Origin: Streptomyces sp. A1277
Lineage (GTDB): Bacteria > Actinomycetota > Actinomycetes > Streptomycetales > Streptomycetaceae
Assembly: GCF_004795015.1 (NCBI RefSeq)
Contig: NZ_SSBI01000007.1
Location: 124,001-188,000, forward strand
Length of the DNA stretch: 64,000 nt
Reading direction: 5' to 3'
The position numbers and the translations under genes are program-made. The notes under the pieces were generated by a model. The model was not told where the DNA came from and did no database searches. It worked only from the letters and a program-made list of their open reading frames with translations. Below are positions 49,516-58,100 of the stretch, piece after piece; within the stretch, counting starts at the first letter, position 1, and each line of letters begins with the position of its first letter.

Positions 49516-50037
49516 GTGAGCGGCTGGTGGGCCTACTTCGAGGAACGGACCCGCCGAGAAGTCGATGCCGACGTGCTGCGCGACCGCAGGCTGCCGGCGG
49601 TCAGGTCCGCCTGGGAGGCGCTACGTCCCCTGGGGGTGGGCCTGCACGAAGCCGAGCGAGTGGTCCAGGCGCGATACGAGGCTCTGGGCGACCGCGTGCA
49701 GCGCACCCCGCCCGATCCGCTGGACCTCCCCTCGCTCGCAGCCCGCGCCGCAGCTCTCCCAGGCCGCGTGGCGGCGGTGGAGGCGTTCTGGGACGGCGAC
49801 ACGGTGCACGACTGGTTCGTACTCCTGGTCGCGGTCCTGGACACCGCAGAGGGGGAGGGGCACCTGGCGACCGTCTACCACCGCTCCGGCGGCCCTCGTC
49901 CCGGTGTTGGCGCCGCCGAGGCCGGCCGGGCGCTGGCCGACCATCTTCACGTGCCTTTCCACTTCGCGTCTCCGGACGTCCCCGATGACGACGCCCCGCG
50001 CTGGAGGGCGGTCCAACGGTCGAAGGAAGGACCGTGA
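49516..50037 (+). CDS. Hypothetical cytoplasmic protein
   Basis: A 173-aa acidic protein (SGWWAYFEERTRREVDADVLRDRRLPAVRSAWEALRP..., HDWFVLLVAVLDTAEGEGHLATVYHRSGG). Good codon bias. No family recognised. The GTG start at 49516 has GGGGA upstream. The in-frame stretch before it is non-coding in character. Confidence 0.6.
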   Translation: MSGWWAYFEERTRREVDADVLRDRRLPAVRSAWEALRPLGVGLHEAERVVQARYEALGDRVQRTPPDPLDLPSLAARAAALPGRVAAVEAFWDGDTVHDWFVLLVAVLDTAEGEGHLATVYHRSGGPRPGVGAAEAGRALADHLHVPFHFASPDVPDDDAPRWRAVQRSKEGP

Positions 50038-50199
50038 CTGGAGGCATGGGCGGATCGCGGCGACCCCAAGGAGACCGGACCACCTGGCGCCTCCCGTTCT
50101 CATGAACCCGGCCCCGGGCCCGATCCGGCTGCCTCCCGAGTTCGTGGGGCGTGTCCGGACTGCGCTCGCTCTTCGGACCGAGTCCACGACCGTAACCAG
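50038..50199. other. Intergenic, no gene seen
   Basis: Between the hypothetical gene and the frameshifted minus-strand gene. Codon bias fades here on both strands. Confidence 0.3.
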
Positions 50200-50407
50200 A
50201 GCAGGCTGAGTGGCCTTCCGCTCGTCTCGCCGGCTCGGGCCCCCGCAATGCACCAGCGCCCCGAGCCAGCGCAGCGCCGCCTGGAAAGTGCTCTCGGGAC
50301 GGCTCGCTGAACAGCGAGAACACCCCCTGCTCCACGCGCAGATGCACGTCCTCCTGGTCGAACGGCAGGGGACCCATGGCGAGAAGGCGACCCGGCTCCC
50401 GCGTCAC
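50200..50407 (-). pseudogene. Frameshifted small gene coupled to the DUF3592 gene
   Basis: A GTG at 50407 overlaps the stop of the upstream DUF3592 gene (GTGA) and starts MTREPGRLLAMGPLPFDQED VHLRVEQGVFSLFSEPSRE. About 40 codons in, coding bias moves to the next frame (STFQAALRWLGALVHCGGPSRRDERK). I infer a single-base change near 50285-50298. The product family is not recognised. The 3' end is unclear. Confidence 0.5.
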
Positions 50408-51264
50408 AGTGTCACCATCCCCACCACGGCTGCCGCCACCACGACCACAAGACCCACGATGTTGACGGCCATGTCCTGCTTCCGGGACCGGCGTTCGGCC
50501 CCCACGTCCAGGGTGAAGACCGCTGGGTCATCGGGGGAGTAGTGGACCGTGACGTCCCGGCCCCGTGACCCGGCGGGGTCCCGCAGCCCTGACTCGCAGT
50601 AGGCCGTAACGGCCGTACCGTCGAGGGTGGTGAAGGTGACGACCGGCACCACGCGCGTGGAGGTGTGTCCGTCCTCGTCGGTGCTGACGCTCTTGAGCAC
50701 GGCGACGACCCGGCCGGGCACGGCGGCCATGGCCGCCAGTGCGTCGAGACGGCGATTCCTGTCGCGTACGTTTCCGGGCAGATGGTACACGCCGGAGAGG
50801 GCCCACGGCCCGCAGAAACCGACCAGGGCCCACGGCCAGCCCCGGTCGATCGCGGCGACGACGACCAGACCGGCGTAGACGAGGAAGACCGCGAAGGTCG
50901 GCAGGCCGAGTCCGCGCCCGCCTTCGGAGGGGTCGCTGGTGAACCGGAAGGCGTGGGGTCTGCCGCGCGGGTAGTGGACGCCGATCTCCCGGCCCGTCCA
51001 GGCCACGCTGATCCTATCGCCCCGTTCACCGTCGTTCGCGACGGTGAACTCCTGCCCGGTGGACGGGTCCTGGAAAGAGACGACCACCGCGATCCCGTCC
51101 TTCGGGGAGCTTCCGTGCCGGGGTTCCCCCACCTGCTCGATCCGTCCCTCCACCCGGACCGCCCGCTGCGCCCGGGTCATCCCGGCCAGCGACATCCCGT
51201 AGCCGACCAGCGCGACCGTGCCGAACACGCCACACCACACCACCAGATATCCGTGCCAGCCCAT
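50404..51264 (-). CDS. DUF3592 membrane protein
   Basis: A 286-aa protein with an N-terminal helix (LVVWCGVFGTVALVGYGMSLA), a soluble DUF3592 module (VRVEGRIEQVGEPR..IAVVVSFQDPSTGQEF..IGVHYPRGRP) and two central helices. A second DUF3592 module follows (VPGRVVAVLKSVSTDEDG..VTVHYSPDDPAVF), then a last helix. ATG 51264 has AGGAGG upstream. It sits 75 bases downstream of another membrane-protein gene on the same strand. Function of the family is unknown. Confidence 0.85.
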   Translation of the reverse strand: MGWHGYLVVWCGVFGTVALVGYGMSLAGMTRAQRAVRVEGRIEQVGEPRHGSSPKDGIAVVVSFQDPSTGQEFTVANDGERGDRISVAWTGREIGVHYPRGRPHAFRFTSDPSEGGRGLGLPTFAVFLVYAGLVVVAAIDRGWPWALVGFCGPWALSGVYHLPGNVRDRNRRLDALAAMAAVPGRVVAVLKSVSTDEDGHTSTRVVPVVTFTTLDGTAVTAYCESGLRDPAGSRGRDVTVHYSPDDPAVFTLDVGAERRSRKQDMAVNIVGLVVVVAAAVVGMVTL

Positions 51265-51339
51265 CCGGCTTTCCTCCTGCCACTTCGGGGACGGCCACCG
51301 AGCGCACCCTGCCGTCCGGAACACCGCGTCCAGGGCGCC

Positions 51340-52434
51340 TCACCCTGCGGGCGTGCGCCGCACCACCTTGCCCTGCCCGTTCGCCTCCAGTGACGCCGTG
51401 CCTTCGGGCCCGGTCACGACGACCCTGATGACGAGGGAGCCAGTGAGACGTTCGGCGGTGATCTGCCAGGTCCCGGGGGAGTGGACGCCGAGAGTGGTCG
51501 TGGCCTCGTCGACCAGGGCGGGGAAACGGCCATACGGCAGCGCGCGGGGGTCGAGCCCCATGGTCTGCGTGCCGGTCGGCGAGAACACGACCGACAGCAG
51601 GTGCTCCCGCACGACGACAGTGAGTGCCTGGTGCGTGGCCCCACCCTTGGTGAGCGAGCCGATGGCCCGGTCCAGCTCACCCTTGCCGAGGAACGACTGG
51701 CCCGGACCCAGGGAGACGGTTCCGGACGCCGACGACAACACCGTGGTCGACGACGTGGAGGAGACGGACGGCCGCGCGGGCGAAGGCGGTTGCGCTGTGT
51801 CGTCCCGATCGAAGAGGTCCGCGCGGAACAGCAGGACCACGACGGCCGCGCCGAGCAGCAGGCCGAGGAGCATGACGAAGCCGAAGGCACAACCCTCCGG
51901 GGGCGCGGCCGCCCTGGCGGTCCCGGGCGCCGAGTCGAGGCGGGCCGAGGCCGCCCGGTCCTCCCATTCCGGCGTCGGCCGCTTGACGATGCGCACCCGC
52001 CACGGCCTGTCCGGCGGGTACTGGACCACCACCACGTCGCGCGGCCGGTAGTCGGACAGGTCCACGAGGTTGATGTCCTGCGTGATCTCCACCCGGTACG
52101 CCGGCCCGTCGTCCGGTGCGACGGTGAGCTCGAACCGCACCGGTATGTCGCTCGTCTCGCCCCCGACGGCCTCAAGGCTCTCGATCATCGCGAGCGCCGT
52201 GCGGGGCACGACCGCCGCCTCCCGGGCACGCCTCGGTATACCGGCGAGGAAGAACAGAAGTCCATAGACTGCGGGCAGGACCAACCCCGCGACGAACAAC
52301 GGTACGTTCCCCACGATCCCACCCACGACGAGCGCGGTGAGCGATGTGCCGACCACGCCACCGGTCAGCAACCCCCGTGCGAGCACGACGGGCGTACGGT
52401 GCGTGGGCAGTGGCGCGCCCGTGGGGGTCGTCAT
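51340..52434 (-). CDS. Membrane protein with two N-terminal helices and an extracytoplasmic domain
   Basis: 364 aa. Two helices near the N-terminus are followed by a cytoplasmic stretch resembling a DUF3592 half (FELTVAPDDGPAYRVEITQDINLVDLSDYRPRDVVVVQYPPD). A third helix (FGFVMLLGLLLGAAVVVLLF) and a Ser/Thr/Pro linker lead to a soluble domain (LGKGELDRAIGSLTKGGATHQALTVVVREHLL). ATG 52434 is chosen over an upstream frame. It probably forms an operon with the DUF3592 gene. Function unknown. Confidence 0.75.
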   Translation of the reverse strand: MTTPTGAPLPTHRTPVVLARGLLTGGVVGTSLTALVVGGIVGNVPLFVAGLVLPAVYGLLFFLAGIPRRAREAAVVPRTALAMIESLEAVGGETSDIPVRFELTVAPDDGPAYRVEITQDINLVDLSDYRPRDVVVVQYPPDRPWRVRIVKRPTPEWEDRAASARLDSAPGTARAAAPPEGCAFGFVMLLGLLLGAAVVVLLFRADLFDRDDTAQPPSPARPSVSSTSSTTVLSSASGTVSLGPGQSFLGKGELDRAIGSLTKGGATHQALTVVVREHLLSVVFSPTGTQTMGLDPRALPYGRFPALVDEATTTLGVHSPGTWQITAERLTGSLVIRVVVTGPEGTASLEANGQGKVVRRTPAG

Positions 52435-52794
52435 ACGGGTGATTGTGCTGGGCCCAGGTGACGTCCGGTAGACCTTGGTGTGATCTTCCGGCAGCTCATG
52501 GCGGGACCGCCTTGATCGCTTCGCTGAGGTGGTGCTGCACCGCACCGCGTCCGCCCGGTGCCGGAGCGGCCAGTGCCGGCCGGAGCGCTCGCGGACGACA
52601 TGCCGGTGGCGGACGCCTCCATCCCAAGACCTCGTTTTCGCCCGTGCGTTGAAGTGGCGAGCGGCTCACCGGCAGACGATGGGCATGCTCGGTAAGTCGT
52701 GTGCTCCCAGGTGCGGCAGGGCGACAACTGCAACGAGGCAGGGTGCCTTCAGAAGCTCCAGGGTCCGTGCCGACGTCGCTGTGATAATGCGCGT

Positions 52795-53430
52795 ATGTCC
52801 TCGATACTCGCCTTCTCCGCTCTGTCCGTGGTCCTGGTGATCATTCCGGGACCTGCGGTCATGCTGGTCCTCAAGAGCGCGATCGCTCGCGGCCGCGGCC
52901 CCGCGCTCCTCACCGCGCTGGGAGTTCTGACCGCCGATCTGGTGTGGGCCGCGGCCTCGGTTGCCGGCCTGACCGCCCTGCTCGTGTCCTCGCAGATCGC
53001 ATTCGACGTGGTTCGATACCTCGGCGCCGCATACCTGGTCTACCTCGGCGTCAAGCTCCTGCTGGCCCGCGCCGCCCTCCCGGCACCGGAGCAGGGCACG
53101 GCGCCCGCAAGCGTCGGCAAGCCGCGCAGCCGGTGGCGCGCGTTCCGGGAGGGGCTCATCAGCGATCTCTCCAACCCGAAGACCGTGATCGTCTTCACCA
53201 GCGTCATCCCCCAGTTCATCGACCACGGTGCGCGGCCTGTCGACACCCTGGTCCTCGGTGCCGTATTCGCAGTGATCGGCTTCCTGTCGCTGGTCACGTA
53301 CGCCCTGGTCTTCAGCGCCGCCGCGAAGATGCTCCGTGAGGCGCGGGTGATTCGCGCAATCCTGCGGGTGGGAGGCGCGATCCTCGCGGCGTTTGGTGTC
53401 GGACTCGCAGTCGAGCGCCCCGCCGTATGA
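52795..53430 (+). CDS. LysE family amino acid/metabolite exporter
   Basis: A 211-aa six-helix exporter. The RhtB/LysE family motif IIPGPAVMLVLKSAIARGRGPALLTALGV is at residues 15-45, then YLGAAYLVYLGVKLLL and FREGLISDLSNPKTVIVFTSVIPQF, the second conserved block. ATG 52795 follows a non-coding stretch. Substrates of the family are amino acids or related small molecules. Confidence 0.9.
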   Translation: MSSILAFSALSVVLVIIPGPAVMLVLKSAIARGRGPALLTALGVLTADLVWAAASVAGLTALLVSSQIAFDVVRYLGAAYLVYLGVKLLLARAALPAPEQGTAPASVGKPRSRWRAFREGLISDLSNPKTVIVFTSVIPQFIDHGARPVDTLVLGAVFAVIGFLSLVTYALVFSAAAKMLREARVIRAILRVGGAILAAFGVGLAVERPAV

Positions 53431-53652
53431 ACCGTTCCCGCGGGTACCCCTGCCGTGGCCGGACACCGGGCGCATGGACGGTGCCGGCGCGGCCGATGCC
53501 TCCGCTGCGACGGGGCCGGGCTGCCCGCCCGCCGTGGGAGCCGGCGGCCGGACACGCCTGAACGCGGGCCCGGTAAGCCCGCCGCGAGGGCGGCTTGCCC
53601 GGGTTTCCGGCTGGAGAGTGACCCTCCAGATGGGTGAGTCCGTTGACCGGAT

Positions 53653-53790
53653 GTGTCTCGCCCCCTGCTGATCACTGACACGATGTGGGACCGGATCGAG
53701 CCGTTGACGCCGGCCGACCCGGCCCGTGGGCGAAGCTGAGCGGACCGCCGCGGACCACCGCCGCACTCTTCGAGACTCGCCATCGCGTAC
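53653..53790 (+). pseudogene. IS5-family transposase remnant
   Basis: VSRPLLITDTMWDRIEPLTP ADPARGRS, then TGA at 53737-53739, is the start of an IS5-group transposase. The next frame continues with ERTAADHRRTL, matching the family's following residues. No catalytic part or terminal repeat was found nearby. Confidence 0.7.
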
Positions 53791-53835
53791 CAGGCAGCTT
53801 TTCACCTCACCGCCGCCCTCATCCGGACACGGCGG

Positions 53836-53867
53836 TGACGATGAAGAGAGATGACGATGAAGAGAGA
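53836..53867. repeat. 16-bp tandem duplication
   Basis: TGACGATGAAGAGAGA is repeated twice back to back, just beyond the 3' end of the minus-strand gene at 53884 and next to the transposase remnant. Confidence 0.85.
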
Positions 53868-53883
53868 TGAGGAGAACATCTGC

Positions 53884-54345
53884 TCAGTCGTCGAAGAAGA
53901 GCTCCAGGTCCTCCATGGATCCGGGCCCGGTGAGGAAACCCTCGGCCTTCGCGATCTCGTCTTCTGGCGGCAGTTCGCCCCTCAGGAGCTGCTTCATCCA
54001 GATTTCGCCCTGCTCGCCGACCGCGTAGATGCCGGACAGCAGCTCGGCCATGCCGGCAGAGGCTGGTGGTTTGCGTCCGGCGACCGGTGCGAGCACCCAG
54101 CCACCTGCCCGAGCCGCGAGCCGCAGCACCCCGGCCCAGTTCGCGATCCTCCCGATGCGCACGTGCCACGAGTCCTCCGTGTACGGGGCCGCCCGCCCGC
54201 CGTGGAGAGGGTTGGCCGCGACGCGAATGTCCTTGATCACTTGCCGCTCAACCGCATCACGGACCCAGCGGCCCTCCTGCGCCTCCTCAATGGCGGCCTC
54301 CCACCATTTCCACCCGCCATCGAGTCGGTCCGCGAAAGTATCCAT
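53884..54345 (-). CDS. Hypothetical protein
   Basis: A 153-aa protein (MDTFADRLDGGWKWWEAAIEEAQEGRWVRDAVERQVIKD...). It is helical, Trp-rich at the start and acidic at the end (SMEDLELFFDD). Codon bias is good, and ATG 54345 is the only reasonable start. No family recognised. Confidence 0.65.
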   Translation of the reverse strand: MDTFADRLDGGWKWWEAAIEEAQEGRWVRDAVERQVIKDIRVAANPLHGGRAAPYTEDSWHVRIGRIANWAGVLRLAARAGGWVLAPVAGRKPPASAGMAELLSGIYAVGEQGEIWMKQLLRGELPPEDEIAKAEGFLTGPGSMEDLELFFDD

Positions 54346-54636
54346 ACGGCCAGGCTTCCATCCGCGATGCCGTAGGTCATCCGGGGGTGCCGATCAACAG
54401 ACCGGCTCACCAAGGAGACAGGTTCCGGTTTGCCGGCAGGAGGCGCGATCCAATGAGGCGCCGGATGGCGGTGGGCAAGCGCCTTCTTTCGAGCCGTCGT
54501 TGATGGCGCGCTGTCCCGCACGGCCCTCCTCCGCCTCCACGACCCGGACGCCGGAGTCGGCGCGCCGATGCCGGCCCGTACGACACCGCCTCCGGCGGGC
54601 CGGGCGAGCCGGCGGGACCCTGTCCTGGCGACGCCG

Positions 54637-54903
54637 CTACCCTCGCGACCTTCGCTCGAGTGACGCCGACAACCGCGTCCACAGGACCCGGGCCGTCAGG
54701 CAGAACCAGAGTCGTACGCCCTCGTTGCCCGCGAGGTCGGTGACCAGCCGGGCGGTCAGAGCCACTTCCGGAGAGGGGTGCCACGAGCACCACCGGGCTG
54801 CCAGGCGCAGGATCTCCCGCGCACGCTCGGCGTGGAGGACGGTGGGAAGGTACTGGAGTCGGGACGGGACAAGGCGGAGCTGGGACAGAAGGAACTGCTT
54901 CAT
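54637..54903 (-). CDS. Small hypothetical protein
   Basis: 88 aa from ATG 54903 with GAGG six bases upstream: MKQFLLSQLRLVPSRLQYLP TVLHAERAREILRLAARWCSW.... It is helical and basic, with a hydrophobic C-terminal part (LWFCLTARVLWTRL). It is divergent from the STAND NTPase gene, with about 257 bases between the starts. Family not recognised. Confidence 0.5.
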   Translation of the reverse strand: MKQFLLSQLRLVPSRLQYLPTVLHAERAREILRLAARWCSWHPSPEVALTARLVTDLAGNEGVRLWFCLTARVLWTRLSASLERRSRG

Positions 54904-55160
54904 GCGGACCTCACCAACGGATCGGAGGTGAGGTGCGGGCCCGCACCCCGGGCTGTGCCGGCGTGAGACACCAAGGTGCGGCCGGGCCGCGCGGGGTCGT
55001 AACTCGTCCGAGGTCGCGGACGGAAACGGGCATCGGACCGCAGATGCGCGCAGGTGAGGAGCGCGGGCGGGAAACTTGCGCGATGTCTCGTTCATCAGCC
55101 CCCGCCGCCCCCGGTGCCTGCCCTACGCTGGGACATCCGCTTCGTACCGGGGGACGCGTG

Positions 55161-58100
55161 GTGACGGAACGACAGGGCCCGAGGACAGGGGCCGGCCGGG
55201 GGCCGCGCCGGGGCGGCGGCACGACCGAGTTATTGCGGCGATCGCTGGCCCGCCTGTACGACGAACTGCACCGCTCTTCCGCCACCGACCGGCAGGACCC
55301 TCTGCTCGCCCGGCGCACCGACCGGAACGTGTGGGAGCGGCTGCGCCGCGAGATCGTCGCGCGGATGGAGCTCGACCGGGAGCAGGGGCGGATCGCGGCC
55401 CCCGACCGGATCCCGGTACTGACCGAACAGACCTTCCGCACCCTGCGCCGGGACCTGGACGCCGACTGTCCGCTCAGCCTGGACCGGCTGCGGGTCTTCG
55501 AGGCCGTGCTGGCCATCGGCCGGGTGGGCGGCAGGCTGCCCGGCCCCTGGACGCAACGGGCCGGCGAACTCCTGGCCGCCGATCCGCCACCGGCCCGCCG
55601 GGCCGGCGACGGCGGCAGAAGTCACCACACGTACCTGGAGAACGCCAGTGACAGGGCGCTCACCCAGGCCGGCGGCCTCAGCGGCCCCGACGCAGTGGCT
55701 CTGGCCGACGTGTACGTGGTCCGCGGCCAGGAAGAGGCACTGGCGCGACGACTGGAGGAGGAGGCGGCGGCGGGGGAGCCGGGCCGGCCTGTCCAGGTCG
55801 TTCTCGGTGAGCCGGGCACCGGCAAGACCAGCATGCTGTGGTACCTGGCGACGACGCTGCGCGGACGCAGGGCCGCTGCGGCACCCGTCGGCCGGCGCAC
55901 CGGGCCCCCCTCGGCGGAGCGCCGCCGCGGGGCGGTCCTCTCCCCGCGCCTGGTGCGCGGCGAAGACCTCCTGGACCCGCACGGTGGTCCGCGACTGCTG
56001 GAAGCGCTCGACGCCTCCGGCAAGGCACAGGCCCGGCGCGGCCGGATCGTGCTGCTCGACAGCGCCGATCTTCTCCTGCGCGCCGAGGACGGCCGGACCC
56101 GGCTGCGGCGGGTGGTCGAGCTGTGCCAGGGCCGGGGCACGCCGCTCACGATGACCTGCCGTACCCGTGACCGGGCACAGCTGGAGGATGTCCTCGACGG
56201 TGCGCCGCTCGCCGTGTCGACGCACGTGGACGACTTCCGTTTCGACGGCGAGGTGGAACGCGCCGTCACCACGTACTGCCGCCACTACCTGCCGGAGGAC
56301 ATCCGGCGCAGCACGGCCGACAACCTGCTCGCGGGCGCCGTGCGTGGTCTGCCCGTGCGGGAGGTCGTCGCGCGGCCCCTGACCCTGCGAATGCTGGTCC
56401 AGGTCTACGACCAGGGCATGGACACCGCCGAGATCGACGCCGGACTGGTCTACGACACCTACTGGGAACGCCGGGTGGCCAGGGACCGGCGTCATGGCGC
56501 GGAGGTCGTGGCGGACGACAGGGACCTGTCGTGGCCGGCCCAGGCCACCGCGCGGCTGATGCTGCACGACGGCACGGTGGCGCTGCCCGCCGTCGAACTG
56601 GCGAAGCGCCTGCCGGCCGCCGACGCCGGACCGGCGGGCGGCGACCCGGCCGAGCAGGTCGCGGTCCTGGAGGGACGCGGCGTGCTCACCCGTACGAACC
56701 CCGCGGCCGGCAGGCGCACCGCATCCCCCGCCGAGACAGTGTCCCTGGCGGACACGGCCTCCACTTCGTTGCCTGTCTCCTACGCGGGCGCCGCCCCGCC
56801 CGTGGCGAGCGCCGGCAGCGAAGGGCCGGCCGGCGCGGTGCAGTTCTTCCACCAGACCCTGTACGAGTACGCGGCCGGGCGGTGCGTGTCCCAGCTCGCC
56901 GACGAGGCCGGACTGTCGTACTACCAGGCGCTGGAAGCGCACCTGACGAGCCATCCGGACGACTTCCTGCGCGCCTCGGTCGCCGAGCAGGCGATCGTGC
57001 AGGGGGTACGGCTGACCGGCGCGGCGCGCGAGGAGGCCACCGGCCTGCTGCTGCGCCTGCTGGCCAGCACGGAGGCGGACCTCCAGGTCATCGCCGTGCG
57101 CTGCTACGCCTTCCTCCCGCACCTGTACGTCCACGAGCGCGAACAGATCCAGCGGTATCTGCGCGAGGCGGTGCCGCGGGCAGTGGCCGAGGAACTCCTG
57201 GCGATCCTGCCCACCCGCTGCCATCCCGCCCCGGAGGTCGTCACCGCCGACCTGGCCGACATCCTGCGCCGCCACCCCGCACTGCGCCAGCGGGTGCTGG
57301 AGATGCTGTGCCGGTTCGGCGGAGTGGAAGCCAAGGCCGCCGGGGCGGTCTGGTCGCTGCTGCACCAGCTGTGCGCCGACCACCGAGGATGCCTGAACCG
57401 GCCCGTGAACGAGGGGGATCCGCCACCCACGGGATGCGGCGGCGAACTCTGCCTCTGGTCGTGGCTGGTCCGGCTGGACGGCAACAGCGCCACCAGCCAC
57501 GGCAATTTCGCCGCGCGGCTGGTCGACGTACTGGCCGAACACCACGGTGTCTGGGGCCTCGCCCGCATGCGCGAACTGCTCGCGCTCGCCCAACGCGACG
57601 CCCTGCGGGGCCAGGTGCTGCAATGCCTGCCGGCCATTCACCGCAGGCGGTGGAAGGCCGAATGGGCGAAGCTCATGGACCACGCGGCCGAGACGGCGGC
57701 CCGGCTCGGATCCGGGCGGCCGGGCAGGCCCGGCGACTCGGCCGACACCGGCGGGGCGGACACCGCGGGCGGCCAGGAGATCCTGGACGCCTACTGGTAC
57801 GAGGCGGCGGCCGACGGCCGGGAGCCCCTGGCCGTCCTGCGAAGCCTGGCGGGGGAGGGGGGCCGGCCCTTCGACGTTCCGCCGCCCCGGCTGCGGGGCG
57901 TCCTCACCCGGCTCGGAGAGCGTCTGCGTACCGTGCGGACGCCGAGCGAGGTGCACCGCCTGCTGGACGAGGCGGTGGCGCTGTGCGCGGGTACCGACCG
58001 CACCGAACAGGTCGCCCGAGCCCTGCTGCCGCCCCTCCTCGCGGACACCGGGCCCGACCGCGACGCGTGGCTCCCGACCGACCGTGCTACCTGCCCGGAC

